Shown: positions 45,323 through 53,580 of the stretch, piece by piece
Layout: every line of letters begins with the position of its first letter
Position numbering within the stretch: position 1 is the first letter of the stretch
DNA from: Martelella lutilitoris
Lineage (GTDB): Bacteria; Pseudomonadota; Alphaproteobacteria; Rhizobiales; Rhizobiaceae
Length of the DNA: 64,000 nt
Direction: 5' to 3'
Assembly (NCBI RefSeq): GCF_016598595.1
Contig: NZ_CP066787.1
Location: 102,349 to 166,348, forward strand
The notes under the pieces: generated by a model
Database searches by the model: none
Told to the model about the DNA's origin: nothing
What the model saw: only the letters and a program-made list of their open reading frames with translations
Made by a program: the position numbers and the translations under genes

Positions 45323-46064
45323 GTATAAACTGACCGAGTCTCAGTTTGGAGTGCAAATCGATAGCCGCTGCCAGAACGCCAGCCCCGGCGAGACTCAACG
45401 CAATCTGCGGGTTTAGGCGGCTGAGCATCTTATGTAGATCCGAGGTCATCAGCATGAGCAACACCAGCGTGATGCAAGCATAAGCAGCGGACCCGAGTTG
45501 GAACGTCAGTGCGGAGGCAGTTCGCGTCGCCCTACGTGTGATGATCATGTTCAGCGCATAAGCGACTGCGGCAGCGACTGGCAGAAAAACTGTTAGACCA
45601 AAGGTTGCAAAATTTGGTCGCAGGATCAGAAGAACACCTAACATCCCGATTCCGATCGCAGCATAGCGATGCGGTCCGGGTTTTTCTCCGAGCAGAAATC
45701 CTGCGAGAAGTGTTAAGAGCAACGGCTCAACGAAAAAAATTGCGATAGCCGTCGCAATGGGCATGGTTTTGAAGGCTGTAATCAGGCTCAGGCTGATAAC
45801 CGAAACACATTGGCCTGAGAGAAACGACCATATCGAGAAAGGACGCCCTGAGAGGCGATGACGCATCAGCATAAAAGCCCCAGCTAGAAAGCCAGCCTGC
45901 ACAAGGGCTCGGACCGCCGCAATCTGTGACGGTGGCAGAGCGCTCGTCAGGGATTTTGTGATGGCATCCCCTGCCGGTAGAAGAAGCATTGCAAGTGACA
46001 TGGTGATCATGCCGAGCAGAGGGGGGTAGGACTGGCGCAGCGGCGCCTGAACGATAACAGACAT
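45267..46064 (-). pseudogene. EamA-family transporter truncated by the transposon
   Basis: From ATG at 46064 (after GAAGGAG) about 235 native residues cover the first EamA repeat and part of the second, up to SLAGAGVLAAA. The last ~30 residues (from about DLHSKLRLG onward) are encoded by the transposon end. Two or three C-terminal helices are missing, so the protein is probably inactive. Confidence 0.78.
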
Positions 46065-46296
46065 CTCGAACTCCTTCGCCGTAGCTTTGCTACGGCTCAA
46101 GATCCGGGCGTGCAGGACTGAATGATGAAAGTGCTTCGCGACGCCATCGCAAGCAGACAGTCTGCCTAAGGGAGATAAGAGGCCACTGTCAACGGCGTGA
46201 GCGGCATATCTTATCTTCTGGTTGACACGACGCGGCCTCTGGCCATGTCTGAACGGGGCGGTTGTTGTTCATGACCGACCTCTTCCCTGTTGGACT

Positions 46297-46327
46297 GGCC
46301 GGCGACCCGGATGTCGCCGGCCTTTTT
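46297..46327 (+). terminator. Rho-independent terminator
   Basis: GGCCGGCGAC, a 6-nt loop, GTCGCCGGCC, then TTTTT on the plus strand. A textbook terminator. On the minus strand it lies directly after the stop of the membrane-protein remnant. No intact plus-strand gene leads into it, so it probably belonged to a lost gene. The ~230 bp between the EamA start and this hairpin hold no gene I can support. Confidence 0.75.
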
Positions 46328-46440
46328 CTAAATCAAACTGCTGCCCTTGCTGCGGCCTTTGCGCCATTCCTTCCAGAATGCGCTGACCAGTACAAAGAGG
46401 ACGCCTGCGACGATGAGGGGCTGAGCTACTCCCCATCTCT
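46328..46440 (-). pseudogene. C-terminal remnant of a membrane protein
   Basis: A 36-residue minus-strand frame ending at TAG 46330-46328: RWGVAQPLIVAGVLFVLV then SAFWKEWRKGRSKGSSLI. This is one hydrophobic helix followed by a basic tail, the look of a true C-terminus. It is cut at 46440 where IS3-like sequence begins. Family unknown. Confidence 0.5.
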
Positions 46441-46560
46441 TGGACAGGATCTGGCGTAAATTAAGCTACTCGTTGCACCTGCTGATCGGGTTGGTTGATA
46501 TCATTTCTCTGCCAGTAGACCAGCGCCGGGGGCTGGCCGCCCAAGGCTGAATGCGGGCGC
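46441..46560 (-). mobile_element. IS3-family remnant (end plus transposase C-terminus)
   Basis: Starts with TGGACAGGATCTGGCG as a probable terminal repeat. The minus strand then reads RPHSALGGQPPALVYWQRND...VQRVA and a stop at 46461, matching the last ~33 residues of IS3-type OrfB integrases (RPHSALGGxTP). Everything upstream is lost or shifted in frame. Confidence 0.7.
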
Positions 46561-46842
46561 TGGCCGGGTTCTCCGTGGGGCGGTGGCGAGGTTGCCCGCT
46601 ACATGCCCCCCACACGGTGGCCGCAACGTCGCGGAGGCAGGGTCCTGACCCGTCAAAGGCTAAGATTGAAACCGGACCACACAAAAGGGCATGCCAATGT
46701 GAATCCCCGACAGGCTTCGTGAAACAAGGCCATTTCGAGACGCCTCCCGCTTAAAGGCACTCAGCCGAGAACCGCATGATGGATGGGGCTGCGCCCTTAC
46801 TTGCGGCTGCTAGGTCAATGCTCCTGGGGGATGTCTCCGTCT
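46561..46842. other. Unassigned sequence between IS3 and IS6
   Basis: About 280 bp. No frame here has a plausible start, ribosome site or recognisable protein; it is probably scrambled mobile-element debris. Confidence 0.5.
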
Positions 46843-47651
46843 GGCACCGTAAACTTAACACCCGATAGGCTCTGGTTTGCCCGGTTGCTCGACTTGTCGA
46901 CTAAATCCGAGCGATTTCCGCCCATATGCTCATGGCTGAGGCGCGCAGTTCGCGATGGTGGCTGGTGGAAATGTCGTGGCGAGGGATGTGGAAGAGGTTG
47001 GCGATCGGATCGTGAATGGAAACGAAGCGTTGGAGATGTCGCTTTGACTTGAAGCGCTTCATGATCCGCTCTCGCCGTCGGACTGGCTGGTGGGAATTCT
47101 CCGCCCGATTGTTCAGGCCCTTATGCGAGCGGTGCTCGACGCCGTGCATGATTTTCTGCTTTGCGGCTGCATAGGAGCGAAGCTTGTCGGTGATCATCAC
47201 GCGCGGCGATCGTCCCTGGCCTTTCAAAAGCTTGCGCATCAGGCGCTTGGCCGCCTTGGTGTCGCGGCGGCTTTGCACCAGGACCTCCAGGACGAAACCG
47301 TCCTGATCCACGGCGCGCCATAGCCAATGCTTCTTGCCCCGGATCGAGATAACGGCCTCATCTAGGTGCCACTTATCACCAAGCCGCCCGGATGACCGGC
47401 GACGGATCTCGTTGGCGAAGGTCCGGCCAAACTTCTCCGCCCACAGTCTGTCGGTCTGATGCGAGACAATGATGCCACGCGCCGCCAACAAATCCTCTAC
47501 CATCCGCAGGCTCAGGGGAAAGCGGAAATAGAGCCACACCGCATGGGCGATGATTTCGGGTGGAAAACGATGGCGGCGGTAAAGAGGATCTCGGTCAGTC
47601 ATGGCCGAGCATCCCACATTCAGGTCCAAGCTTCGTTAAGTTGACGATGCC
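46843..47651 (-). mobile_element. IS6-family element, copy 1
   Basis: 809 bp bounded by inverted repeats GGCACCGTAAACTTAAC (46843) and GGCATCGTCAACTTAAC (read inward from 47651). One transposase gene inside. Same length and ends as copy 2 at 58361, in the opposite orientation. Flanking octamers differ, so no target duplication remains. Confidence 0.92.
46901..47602 (-). CDS. IS6-family transposase, copy 1
   Basis: 233 residues from ATG at 47602. DDE residues sit in WHLDEAV, ITDKLRSY and NNRAENSHQPVRRRE, the IS26-like signature. Predicted protein identical to copy 2. Moves by replicative cointegrate formation. Confidence 0.95.
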   Translation of the reverse strand: MTDRDPLYRRHRFPPEIIAHAVWLYFRFPLSLRMVEDLLAARGIIVSHQTDRLWAEKFGRTFANEIRRRSSGRLGDKWHLDEAVISIRGKKHWLWRAVDQDGFVLEVLVQSRRDTKAAKRLMRKLLKGQGRSPRVMITDKLRSYAAAKQKIMHGVEHRSHKGLNNRAENSHQPVRRRERIMKRFKSKRHLQRFVSIHDPIANLFHIPRHDISTSHHRELRASAMSIWAEIARI

Positions 47652-47703
47652 CTCCTGAGCCTTCGGCGTGGCATCCGACGTTCTACTGTGATAGGAATGT
47701 GAC

Positions 47704-48036
47704 ATGAACAACACGAGGTTTTTGGGCGGGCTCGTAGAGCGACTGCAGAGAATGGGGATCAGCGCGGACACGCTGCGTGCCACCGGCGCGCTGCTTTGGC
47801 GTAGCGTTCTGCTTGGAACCGCACTCTATCTGCTTCTCGGCAAGGATCCTGAAGCCAACCTCAAGCTCAACGGCGTATCCTACATTGTTGCCCTCGTCTG
47901 GTCCTACTATGATGGCATGTTCGCCAGACGGGTTTGGTCGATGGCGTTCGTGGAGGCGATCTTCCTGCATCTGCTGGGGATCCAGGTCGGTAACCTGCTC
48001 GCGGCGATCTTTGGCAATCCGCTACTCGGCACATGA
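47704..48036 (+). CDS. Small membrane protein, function unknown
   Basis: 110 residues with two or three hydrophobic segments (SVLLGTALYLLLG, VSYIVALVWSYYDG, IFLHLLGIQVGNLLAAIF). No family recognised. ATG at 47704 lies 53 bp after the IS6 border; its own promoter may have been lost or replaced by the IS. Overlaps the next gene by 4 bp. Confidence 0.62.
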   Translation: MNNTRFLGGLVERLQRMGISADTLRATGALLWRSVLLGTALYLLLGKDPEANLKLNGVSYIVALVWSYYDGMFARRVWSMAFVEAIFLHLLGIQVGNLLAAIFGNPLLGT

Positions 48037-48311
48037 CAGGCGGCGGCGGAAGACAGTTCCACGCGCCTCACCGCTCGTTGACCCGCATCAGGACGCTGCA
48101 CGAACGGTCGCGCGGTGAAGGCGGCGCATCGCGGCATGAGAAGTGGTCCCTTGTGGAGGTGGACGGGGAACGTAGGGTTCTCTTCGAGGCTCACAGCCCC
48201 GATAAAGGCGGCGTTTCGCCGCCCCTCGAACAACGCCTCATGACCTTGCAGGAGGCGCTCCGCGGACCGCGGACGGTCGCACGGCAAATCTGGTTGGCAC
48301 TCGAAGACTGA
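48033..48311 (+). CDS. Small basic protein, function unknown
   Basis: 92 residues, soluble, Arg-rich N-terminus, then a segment KWSLVEVDGERRVLFEAHS that looks like a beta hairpin. Its ATG overlaps the previous stop (ATGA), so both are probably real and coupled. No family recognised. Confidence 0.55.
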   Translation: MTGGGGRQFHAPHRSLTRIRTLHERSRGEGGASRHEKWSLVEVDGERRVLFEAHSPDKGGVSPPLEQRLMTLQEALRGPRTVARQIWLALED

Positions 48312-48352
48312 CCCACGACCCGCACTCGGCGTCGCAAGAGTTGACGCGTGCC

Positions 48353-49216
48353 TCATTCCCCGCGTTGCGGGGGAATGGCTAGGACGTCGATCTGTGCCGT
48401 CCTGAGCACCTGCTCCGTTACGCTGCCGATGAGCATCTTGGCCAGTCCGCTTCGGCCATGCGTCGACATCACGATCAGGTCCGCCTGCTCTTCTCCGGCC
48501 GCTTTCAGGATTTCGTGCGGCGCTGGCGTCGCCTCGTAGCGCACGATCTGTCTCGGATGGCCCAGACCTGCCGAGGAGAGGAAGCGAACAAGATTGAGGG
48601 AAGCATCGCGCTGTTCTTCCTCGAGGTAGTGCTTCTGATCGTCCTTCGGAATCGAATGACTGAAGACAAGACGGAGCGCAGGAGCATCAAAGATATGGAG
48701 CAACGACGTCCGGGATTGGTCGGCAAGCCCCAGCTCTTGGAATCGCAGCAACGCGTCGCGGGAGCTGTCGGACAGGTCGGTTGTCTGCAGCACATGGCGA
48801 TAATGTCCGACGGGCGTGGCATTCACGATCAGGACCGGGCAATCCACCGACCGGATCGTCCTCTCCGCCGTTGTGCCGACGAACACGTCCCTGAGCACCT
48901 GGCGTCGATGCGGGCCGATGACGAGAAGGTCGGGCGTCACGTCCTTCACGGCTTGGGCGATGCCGACAAATGGGGACGCGAGTATGACCCGCGTCTCGGT
49001 GGTCACACCGTCCACGTCGCTCAGTGTGGCGGCCATCTGGCGAAGAAGCGTCGTGGCCTCGTCGCGCTCAGCGTCCACGATCCGGCGCGGCTGATCGTCG
49101 TCGACCACATGAACGAGCAGGATGGCGGATTCGAATTGACGGGCCAGGAGGGTGGCACGCCGCAGCGCCCGATCCGACCGTTCCGAAAAGTCCGTCGCCA
49201 CCATGATTGTCTTCAT
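48353..49216 (-). CDS. Universal stress protein, two tandem UspA domains
   Basis: 287 residues: domain 1 (MVATDFSERSDRALRRA to CPVLIVNA) and domain 2 (VLQTTDLSDSSRDALLRF to IDVLAIPP). Domain 2 keeps the ATP-binding STHGRSGLAKMLIGSVTEQVL; domain 1 has a weaker GPHRRQVLRDVFVGTTAERTI. ATG at 49216 begins the first strand. Often linked with cation antiporters, as here. Confidence 0.9.
   Translation of the reverse strand: MKTIMVATDFSERSDRALRRATLLARQFESAILLVHVVDDDQPRRIVDAERDEATTLLRQMAATLSDVDGVTTETRVILASPFVGIAQAVKDVTPDLLVIGPHRRQVLRDVFVGTTAERTIRSVDCPVLIVNATPVGHYRHVLQTTDLSDSSRDALLRFQELGLADQSRTSLLHIFDAPALRLVFSHSIPKDDQKHYLEEEQRDASLNLVRFLSSAGLGHPRQIVRYEATPAPHEILKAAGEEQADLIVMSTHGRSGLAKMLIGSVTEQVLRTAQIDVLAIPPQRGE
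48354..48377. terminator. Hairpin between converging genes
   Basis: CATTCCCCGC and GCGGGGGAATG form a stem with one bulge, overlapping the last codons of the stress-protein gene and 42 bp after the converging small gene. A shared terminator is plausible. Confidence 0.45.
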
Positions 49217-49346
49217 CGTTTCCGGTCCCGGGCCGTGGCCTCTCATTTGCGAGCGACACGCTGCGACGCATCAAGCTCTGTCTGAATCAAATCATCTGTT
49301 CTATACTACGCTATATTAAGCCAAACCCGGTGAAAAGGCGTTCAAC

Positions 49347-49601
49347 ATGCCACGCGAGCAATATCAGACCGTCAAGGAGATTGCAGATCTTCTGAAGGTC
49401 AACGAGGCCACGGTCAGACGCTGGATCAAGGACGGCGAGCTTCGGGCGATCGATATCGGTAAGGGATGGCGAATCGGCGGGGATGACCTTGATGCCTTTA
49501 TCGAAGGTCACGCGACGCGGCCCGCTGCCAGGCCAAATGGGGACGCGAATACTGCCCCGGACTTGACCGAAGCAAAGAACACGAAGGAACAGAAGAATTG
49601 A
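49347..49601 (+). CDS. Excisionase/MerR-type helix-turn-helix protein
   Basis: 84 residues: one HTH_17-type DNA-binding domain (YQTVKEIADLLKVNEATVRRW then IKDGELRAIDIGKGWRIG) and a polar tail. Such small proteins are excisionases or local regulators. It overlaps the antiporter gene by one base (TGATG), so local control of the antiporter is more likely than phage excision. No metal-binding Cys; not a CueR. Confidence 0.82.
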   Translation: MPREQYQTVKEIADLLKVNEATVRRWIKDGELRAIDIGKGWRIGGDDLDAFIEGHATRPAARPNGDANTAPDLTEAKNTKEQKN

Positions 49602-51328
49602 TGGAAGTTATTGTTCAGTCGCCGTTTGCGGAGATTGCTGCACTGCTCGTGCTGGCGGCGGTGATCGGGTTCTTGGGGATTATTTTGCGCCAGCCGCTTA
49701 TCGTCAGCTTCATCGCCGTTGGCCTGATCGCGGGGCCCTCGGCGCTGGACCTGGTGCGGTCCGACGAGCAGATCAGCCTTCTTTCGGAACTCGGGATCGC
49801 GGTGCTGCTGTTCCTCGTCGGCATCAAGCTCGACGTGAAGCTTATTCGCTCCCTGGGGGCGGTCTCGCTTCTGACCGGCCTCGGCCAGGTCGCGTTCACG
49901 TCGATCTTCGGCTACCTGATCGGGCTCGCGCTTGGACTTGGTCATATCACCAGCCTTTATATCGCCGTGGCACTCACCTTCTCCTCGACCATCATCATCG
50001 TGAAGCTCTTGTCGGACAAGCGCGAGATCGACAGCCTGCACGGCCAGATCGCGCTTGGTTTTCTCATCGTGCAGGACCTCGTTGTCGTGCTGGCAATGAT
50101 CGTGCTCTCGACCATCGGCATCGGTGCGGCAGGTGACGGCGGGCATGGCGGCGGGTCTGTCTCACTAGTGCTGGCCTCAGGCGTCGCGATGGTGGCGCTG
50201 GTGGTGCTCTTCGTGCGCTACGTCGCCAATCCGCTGACCGAGCGGCTGGCCCGGGCACCCGAACTTCTGGTGATCTTCGCCATCGCCATGGCCGCGATGT
50301 TCGCAGCGGTGGGCGACATCGTGGGTCTCGGCAAGGAGGTGGGCGGCCTGCTGGCCGGCGTCGCGCTTGCCTCGACGCCCTACCGGGAGACCATCGCAGC
50401 GCGCCTCGCGCCGCTGCGGGACTTCCTGCTGCTGTTCTTCTTCATCGCGCTCGGCTCTGCGCTCGATCTTTCGCTTCTTGGTGCGCATGTCAGCGGGGCC
50501 ATTGTCTTTTCGCTCTTCGTGCTTATCGGCAACCCGCTCATCGTGCTCACGATCATGGGGGCGATGGGCTACCGCAAGCGTACGGGCTTCCTCGCAGGTC
50601 TGACCGTGGCGCAGATCAGCGAGTTTTCCCTGATCTTCGTCGCTATGGGCGTGTCGCTCGGCCATGTGCAGGAAGACGCGCTCGGGCTCGTCACCATGGT
50701 CGGTCTCGTGACCATTGCGGCCTCGACCTACATGATCACCTATTCGCACCAGCTCTACGCCGTCTTTGAGCCGCTGCTCGGCTTCTTCGAGCGCCAGGGC
50801 ACACCGCGCGAGCCGTCGGAAGCCGGGGCGCACCGCGAGGACGGCTTCAAGGTGATCGTCTTCGGACTGGGGCGTTTCGGCACTGCCATTGGGATGCGCC
50901 TGAAGAAGCGGGGTATTCGGGTGCTTGGGGTGGATTTCAACCCGCTCGCGGTCCGGCGCTGGCGGGAACTTGGGCTCGAGACCGAGTTCGGCGATGCCAC
51001 TGACCCGGAGTTCGTGGCCGAGCTTCCTCTGTCGCGGGCGGAATGGATCGTCTCAACCGTGCCGATTCACCCGACCGGCCTCAGCCACGAGGACACGCGC
51101 ACGACGCTGATCCAGCTCACGCGCACTTCTGGTTTCCGCGGGCGCGTGGCCGTCGCGTCTCATCACCCCAAGGACACCGAGGAACTCTTCGCCTCCGGCG
51201 CGGACATGGTGCTGGAGCCGTTCCAGGACGCGGCCGACCGCGCCGTCGATTTGCTATGTGGCGCGCCTGAGGAAGAGCGGACCGAGATCCCGTCCATCGA
51301 AACGGAAGAGGCTCAAGGGGCATCATGA
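49601..51328 (+). CDS. Kef/CPA2-type cation:proton antiporter with TrkA-N domain
   Basis: 575 residues: about twelve helices of a sodium/hydrogen exchanger domain (QPLIVSFIAVGLIAGP, FSSTIIIVKLLSDKREIDSLHG, GFLIVQDLVVVLAMI, AQISEFSLIF) and a C-terminal Rossmann RCK domain (VIVFGLGRFGTAIGMRLKKR). Exports K+ in exchange for protons; regulated by NAD(H) or glutathione adducts in relatives. ATG at 49601. Confidence 0.92.
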   Translation: MEVIVQSPFAEIAALLVLAAVIGFLGIILRQPLIVSFIAVGLIAGPSALDLVRSDEQISLLSELGIAVLLFLVGIKLDVKLIRSLGAVSLLTGLGQVAFTSIFGYLIGLALGLGHITSLYIAVALTFSSTIIIVKLLSDKREIDSLHGQIALGFLIVQDLVVVLAMIVLSTIGIGAAGDGGHGGGSVSLVLASGVAMVALVVLFVRYVANPLTERLARAPELLVIFAIAMAAMFAAVGDIVGLGKEVGGLLAGVALASTPYRETIAARLAPLRDFLLLFFFIALGSALDLSLLGAHVSGAIVFSLFVLIGNPLIVLTIMGAMGYRKRTGFLAGLTVAQISEFSLIFVAMGVSLGHVQEDALGLVTMVGLVTIAASTYMITYSHQLYAVFEPLLGFFERQGTPREPSEAGAHREDGFKVIVFGLGRFGTAIGMRLKKRGIRVLGVDFNPLAVRRWRELGLETEFGDATDPEFVAELPLSRAEWIVSTVPIHPTGLSHEDTRTTLIQLTRTSGFRGRVAVASHHPKDTEELFASGADMVLEPFQDAADRAVDLLCGAPEEERTEIPSIETEEAQGAS

Positions 51329-51424
51329 TCGTGGCTGTGGTGGAATAAGAACCTTCTGCCAAAAAACGTCGTGAGTTTTACTGTGCTTTGATGGCATCAG
51401 CAGAATGAAGCCGCTAACGAATTC

Positions 51425-52207
51425 CTAGGCAGTGTGGACGGATTTTATGAGGTTGAACGCTGTAGCGATTGACACGATGGCTGAGAAGTTGCGTTTGGTT
51501 TTCTCACAGCGCAGAGCCACCCGTTTGAAGCGCTTGAGCTTTCCCACAGCCTGCTCGATGCGGGCGCGACCTCGGTAGATGGCCTTGGCAAAGCGGGCAG
51601 GTTTGCCTTTCTCGTTGGCTTTATGCGGGATCACCGGAATGGCACCGCGAGAACGGGCTGCGTTTCGGTTAGCCTTGCTGGCATACCCCTTATCCGCGAC
51701 AACCGCGCGGGGTGTTACGTCGGGACCGAGGTCCAACAGGATCCGGAAATGCGGAGCATCGCCTTTTTCTCCGCCGGTCAGATCGAATGCGATTGGCAGG
51801 CCGTCGAAATCCGTCTTCAGATGGATCTTGGTCGTGAAACCGCCGCGTGACCGGCCGAGCGCCTGACCTTTCTGCCCCCCTTTGCGCCAGCAGCCGAAAA
51901 CATGAGCGCGGAGGATTGTGGAATCAAACATCTGAACCAGACTGGCCGTGGAGGACAGAGAGGCCAGATGTTCGAAGAAGAGATCGAAGGTGCCGCCCTT
52001 GCTCAGTCGGTCGAACCGTTTCCAGACGCTATTCCATTTGCCGAAGCGCTCCGGCAGGGCGCGCCAAGTGATATTGTGAACCGCGAAATAATGCAGGGCC
52101 TCCAGAAAAAGTCGGTCATCCCGGCCTTTGTCGCCCCTGCGGGGCAGTGACGCCCGGAAAACCTCAAGCGCGACATCCCAGTCGTCTTCTGTCATCTTCG
52201 TGCTCAT
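51425..52207 (-). CDS. IS5-family transposase (IS427-like group)
   Basis: 260 residues, single frame: KRFDRLSKGGTFDLFFEHL, then DDE core with MFDSTILRAH, VVADKGYAS and RIEQAVGKLKRFKRV. ATG at 52207. The stop codon TAG (51427-51425) lies just outside the element's inverted repeat, in the flanking target sequence. Confidence 0.92.
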   Translation of the reverse strand: MSTKMTEDDWDVALEVFRASLPRRGDKGRDDRLFLEALHYFAVHNITWRALPERFGKWNSVWKRFDRLSKGGTFDLFFEHLASLSSTASLVQMFDSTILRAHVFGCWRKGGQKGQALGRSRGGFTTKIHLKTDFDGLPIAFDLTGGEKGDAPHFRILLDLGPDVTPRAVVADKGYASKANRNAARSRGAIPVIPHKANEKGKPARFAKAIYRGRARIEQAVGKLKRFKRVALRCEKTKRNFSAIVSIATAFNLIKSVHTA

Positions 52208-52300
52208 GCCGACCTCCAATCAGTCGACATCCCATGAATCAGACAAAGCTCAGCAGGGAAATCTCATTTCTTCAAACTGCGGCAATCCGTCCACACCGCC
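51428..52300 (-). mobile_element. IS5-family insertion sequence
   Basis: 873 bp with 15-bp-class inverted repeats GGCAGTGTGGACGGATT (left) and GGCGGTGTGGACGGATT (right, read inward). Flanks CTA on the left and TAG on the right share TA, consistent with a short target duplication. Inserted 13 bp after the stop of the next gene. Confidence 0.9.
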
Positions 52301-52313
52301 TAGATGTGGAGCC

Positions 52314-52961
52314 TCAAGAGGTTGTCTCGATCCATCCTTCATCTTGGCGTTCATAATCAACTGTGCCGTTCCGTACGGGCGCGACGATCGACATGAACGG
52401 ACCCGACAGCCTCAGGGTAAAGCCGTCATCGCTCCAGCGCGTCTGGAGGCTGGCCGGATTGTCCAGTTCGGGGCCGTAGACGGGAAACACGAGAAAATCG
52501 TCGCGGCCCGTATCGGCCAGACGATTGTCAAAGTGAGTCGATGCATACGCCCCGGCTGGCGCGTTCTGAAGCTCAAGACCGTGGACTGCCCGAACTACCC
52601 TGCCCTCCGGGCCGCAGGGGATAGAGCCGATGTGAATCTCGGAGTAGTCCACCCCGTCGCGATGACGATGGTCATGCAGCACAATACCGAAATCGTTGCG
52701 GCCCTCATAACCACGCCGCACGAACACCGCCTGGCCTGCCATTTGCCCGTCGGCCTGCGACACCGAACTTCCGCTGATCGTGCCCTGCCACGTCCCCACA
52801 AGCTGGCCGCGGGTCAGCACGTCATAGGCGTCCTCATAGGGCGCGTTTGGATCGACGGTCCGCGCTCTGGCCTGCGGGACGAATGCGAGGGCCGGCAGGA
52901 CGAGCGCACAAATGAGCGCGCACCGCATCAACCACGGCATCGCCGTCCGATAGCCTACCAT
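52314..52961 (-). CDS. Exported protein, function unknown
   Basis: 215 residues from ATG at 52961: signal peptide (MRCALICALVLPALAFVPQARA), then a beta-rich domain beginning QLVGTWQGTISGSS. This start resembles lipocalin-like or GTWxG domains. Last gene of the minus-strand group 58307-52314; an IS5 copy sits right after it. Function not recognised. Confidence 0.65.
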   Translation of the reverse strand: MVGYRTAMPWLMRCALICALVLPALAFVPQARARTVDPNAPYEDAYDVLTRGQLVGTWQGTISGSSVSQADGQMAGQAVFVRRGYEGRNDFGIVLHDHRHRDGVDYSEIHIGSIPCGPEGRVVRAVHGLELQNAPAGAYASTHFDNRLADTGRDDFLVFPVYGPELDNPASLQTRWSDDGFTLRLSGPFMSIVAPVRNGTVDYERQDEGWIETTS

Positions 52962-53013
52962 GCTTTCCCCCTCTTCCAGAGCGCCGATACCGGGGCGCCC
53001 GAAAATTCCCGCC

Positions 53014-53559
53014 TCAATCGGCCTTGCGCAATGCGGTATCGAAAGTGCCCTCAATGGGCAGGCAGTCGCTTGTGTCGGCGTCCGCAAACATCCCATCCCT
53101 GCGGCAGACGACAGCCGAAAAACTGCCCTGAGCGGCGGCAGCCCCGTCTTCCAGAGAAATCGCATCAAAGACGATCTCGGGGGCCGTTCCGCTATCCTCA
53201 CTGAGATAGAAGGGCTCGCTCATCCCGTCCGGCCACCAGGAAACGGACACATCCATGATGGAGGCCGACGCGTCACTGCCCATCAGCGAGACCTCGACAG
53301 ACAGAACGTTGCGCATGATGCTTTCAGCTTGAGGATCGTGCGCCTGGATGGAGAGAGACGTTACCGGGCCAAAGGATCGGAATTCGGCCGTCGTTGTTCC
53401 CTCGGATGGAACGTCGAGCGTTTCGCCTGCATAGGGTGTGCCATCGATGGTGGCATTGACCGCGCCGACCGGCGTTCTTGCGATTTGAGCCAGCGCAGGT
53501 TGCGCCAGGCACAGGGTGAGTCCGAATGCAGCCAGGATCGGCGCTTGATCCAGTTTCAT
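53014..53559 (-). CDS. Exported protein, function unknown
   Basis: 181 residues from ATG at 53559, signal peptide (ILAAFGLTLCLAQPALAQ) and a mature beta-sandwich-like region with two Cys near the end (VVCRRDG, SDCLPIEG). AAGGA precedes the start. Neighbouring genes suggest it acts with the von Willebrand A protein in the envelope. No family recognised. Confidence 0.62.
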   Translation of the reverse strand: MKLDQAPILAAFGLTLCLAQPALAQIARTPVGAVNATIDGTPYAGETLDVPSEGTTTAEFRSFGPVTSLSIQAHDPQAESIMRNVLSVEVSLMGSDASASIMDVSVSWWPDGMSEPFYLSEDSGTAPEIVFDAISLEDGAAAAQGSFSAVVCRRDGMFADADTSDCLPIEGTFDTALRKAD

Positions 53560-53580
53560 TGAAGAAGTCCTTTTATGCAC

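Larger units (their letters stand above)
42667..45357 (+). mobile_element. Compact TniA/TniB transposon (Tn5053/Tn7-like)
   Basis: About 2.7 kb with two overlapping transposition genes and no TniQ, resolvase or cargo. Ends carry repeated units related to TTACACTTCAATTGAGACTC: on the left TTTCACTTCAAACGAGACTC (from ~42675) and a looser copy further in; on the right an inverted pair (45260-45322) and an outer unit GAGTCTCAGTTTGGAGTG (45336 onward). Exact borders are uncertain by about 20 bp. No target duplication found. Confidence 0.72.

Noticed and set aside
42667..45357. CRISPR-associated (CAST-like) transposon
   Set aside because: TniA/TniB are present, but there is no TniQ, no Cas gene and no repeat array in or near the element.
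49347..49601. The missing CueR regulator
   Set aside because: The HTH resembles MerR-type winged helices but the protein has no dimerisation helix and no metal-binding Cys; it fits the excisionase group.
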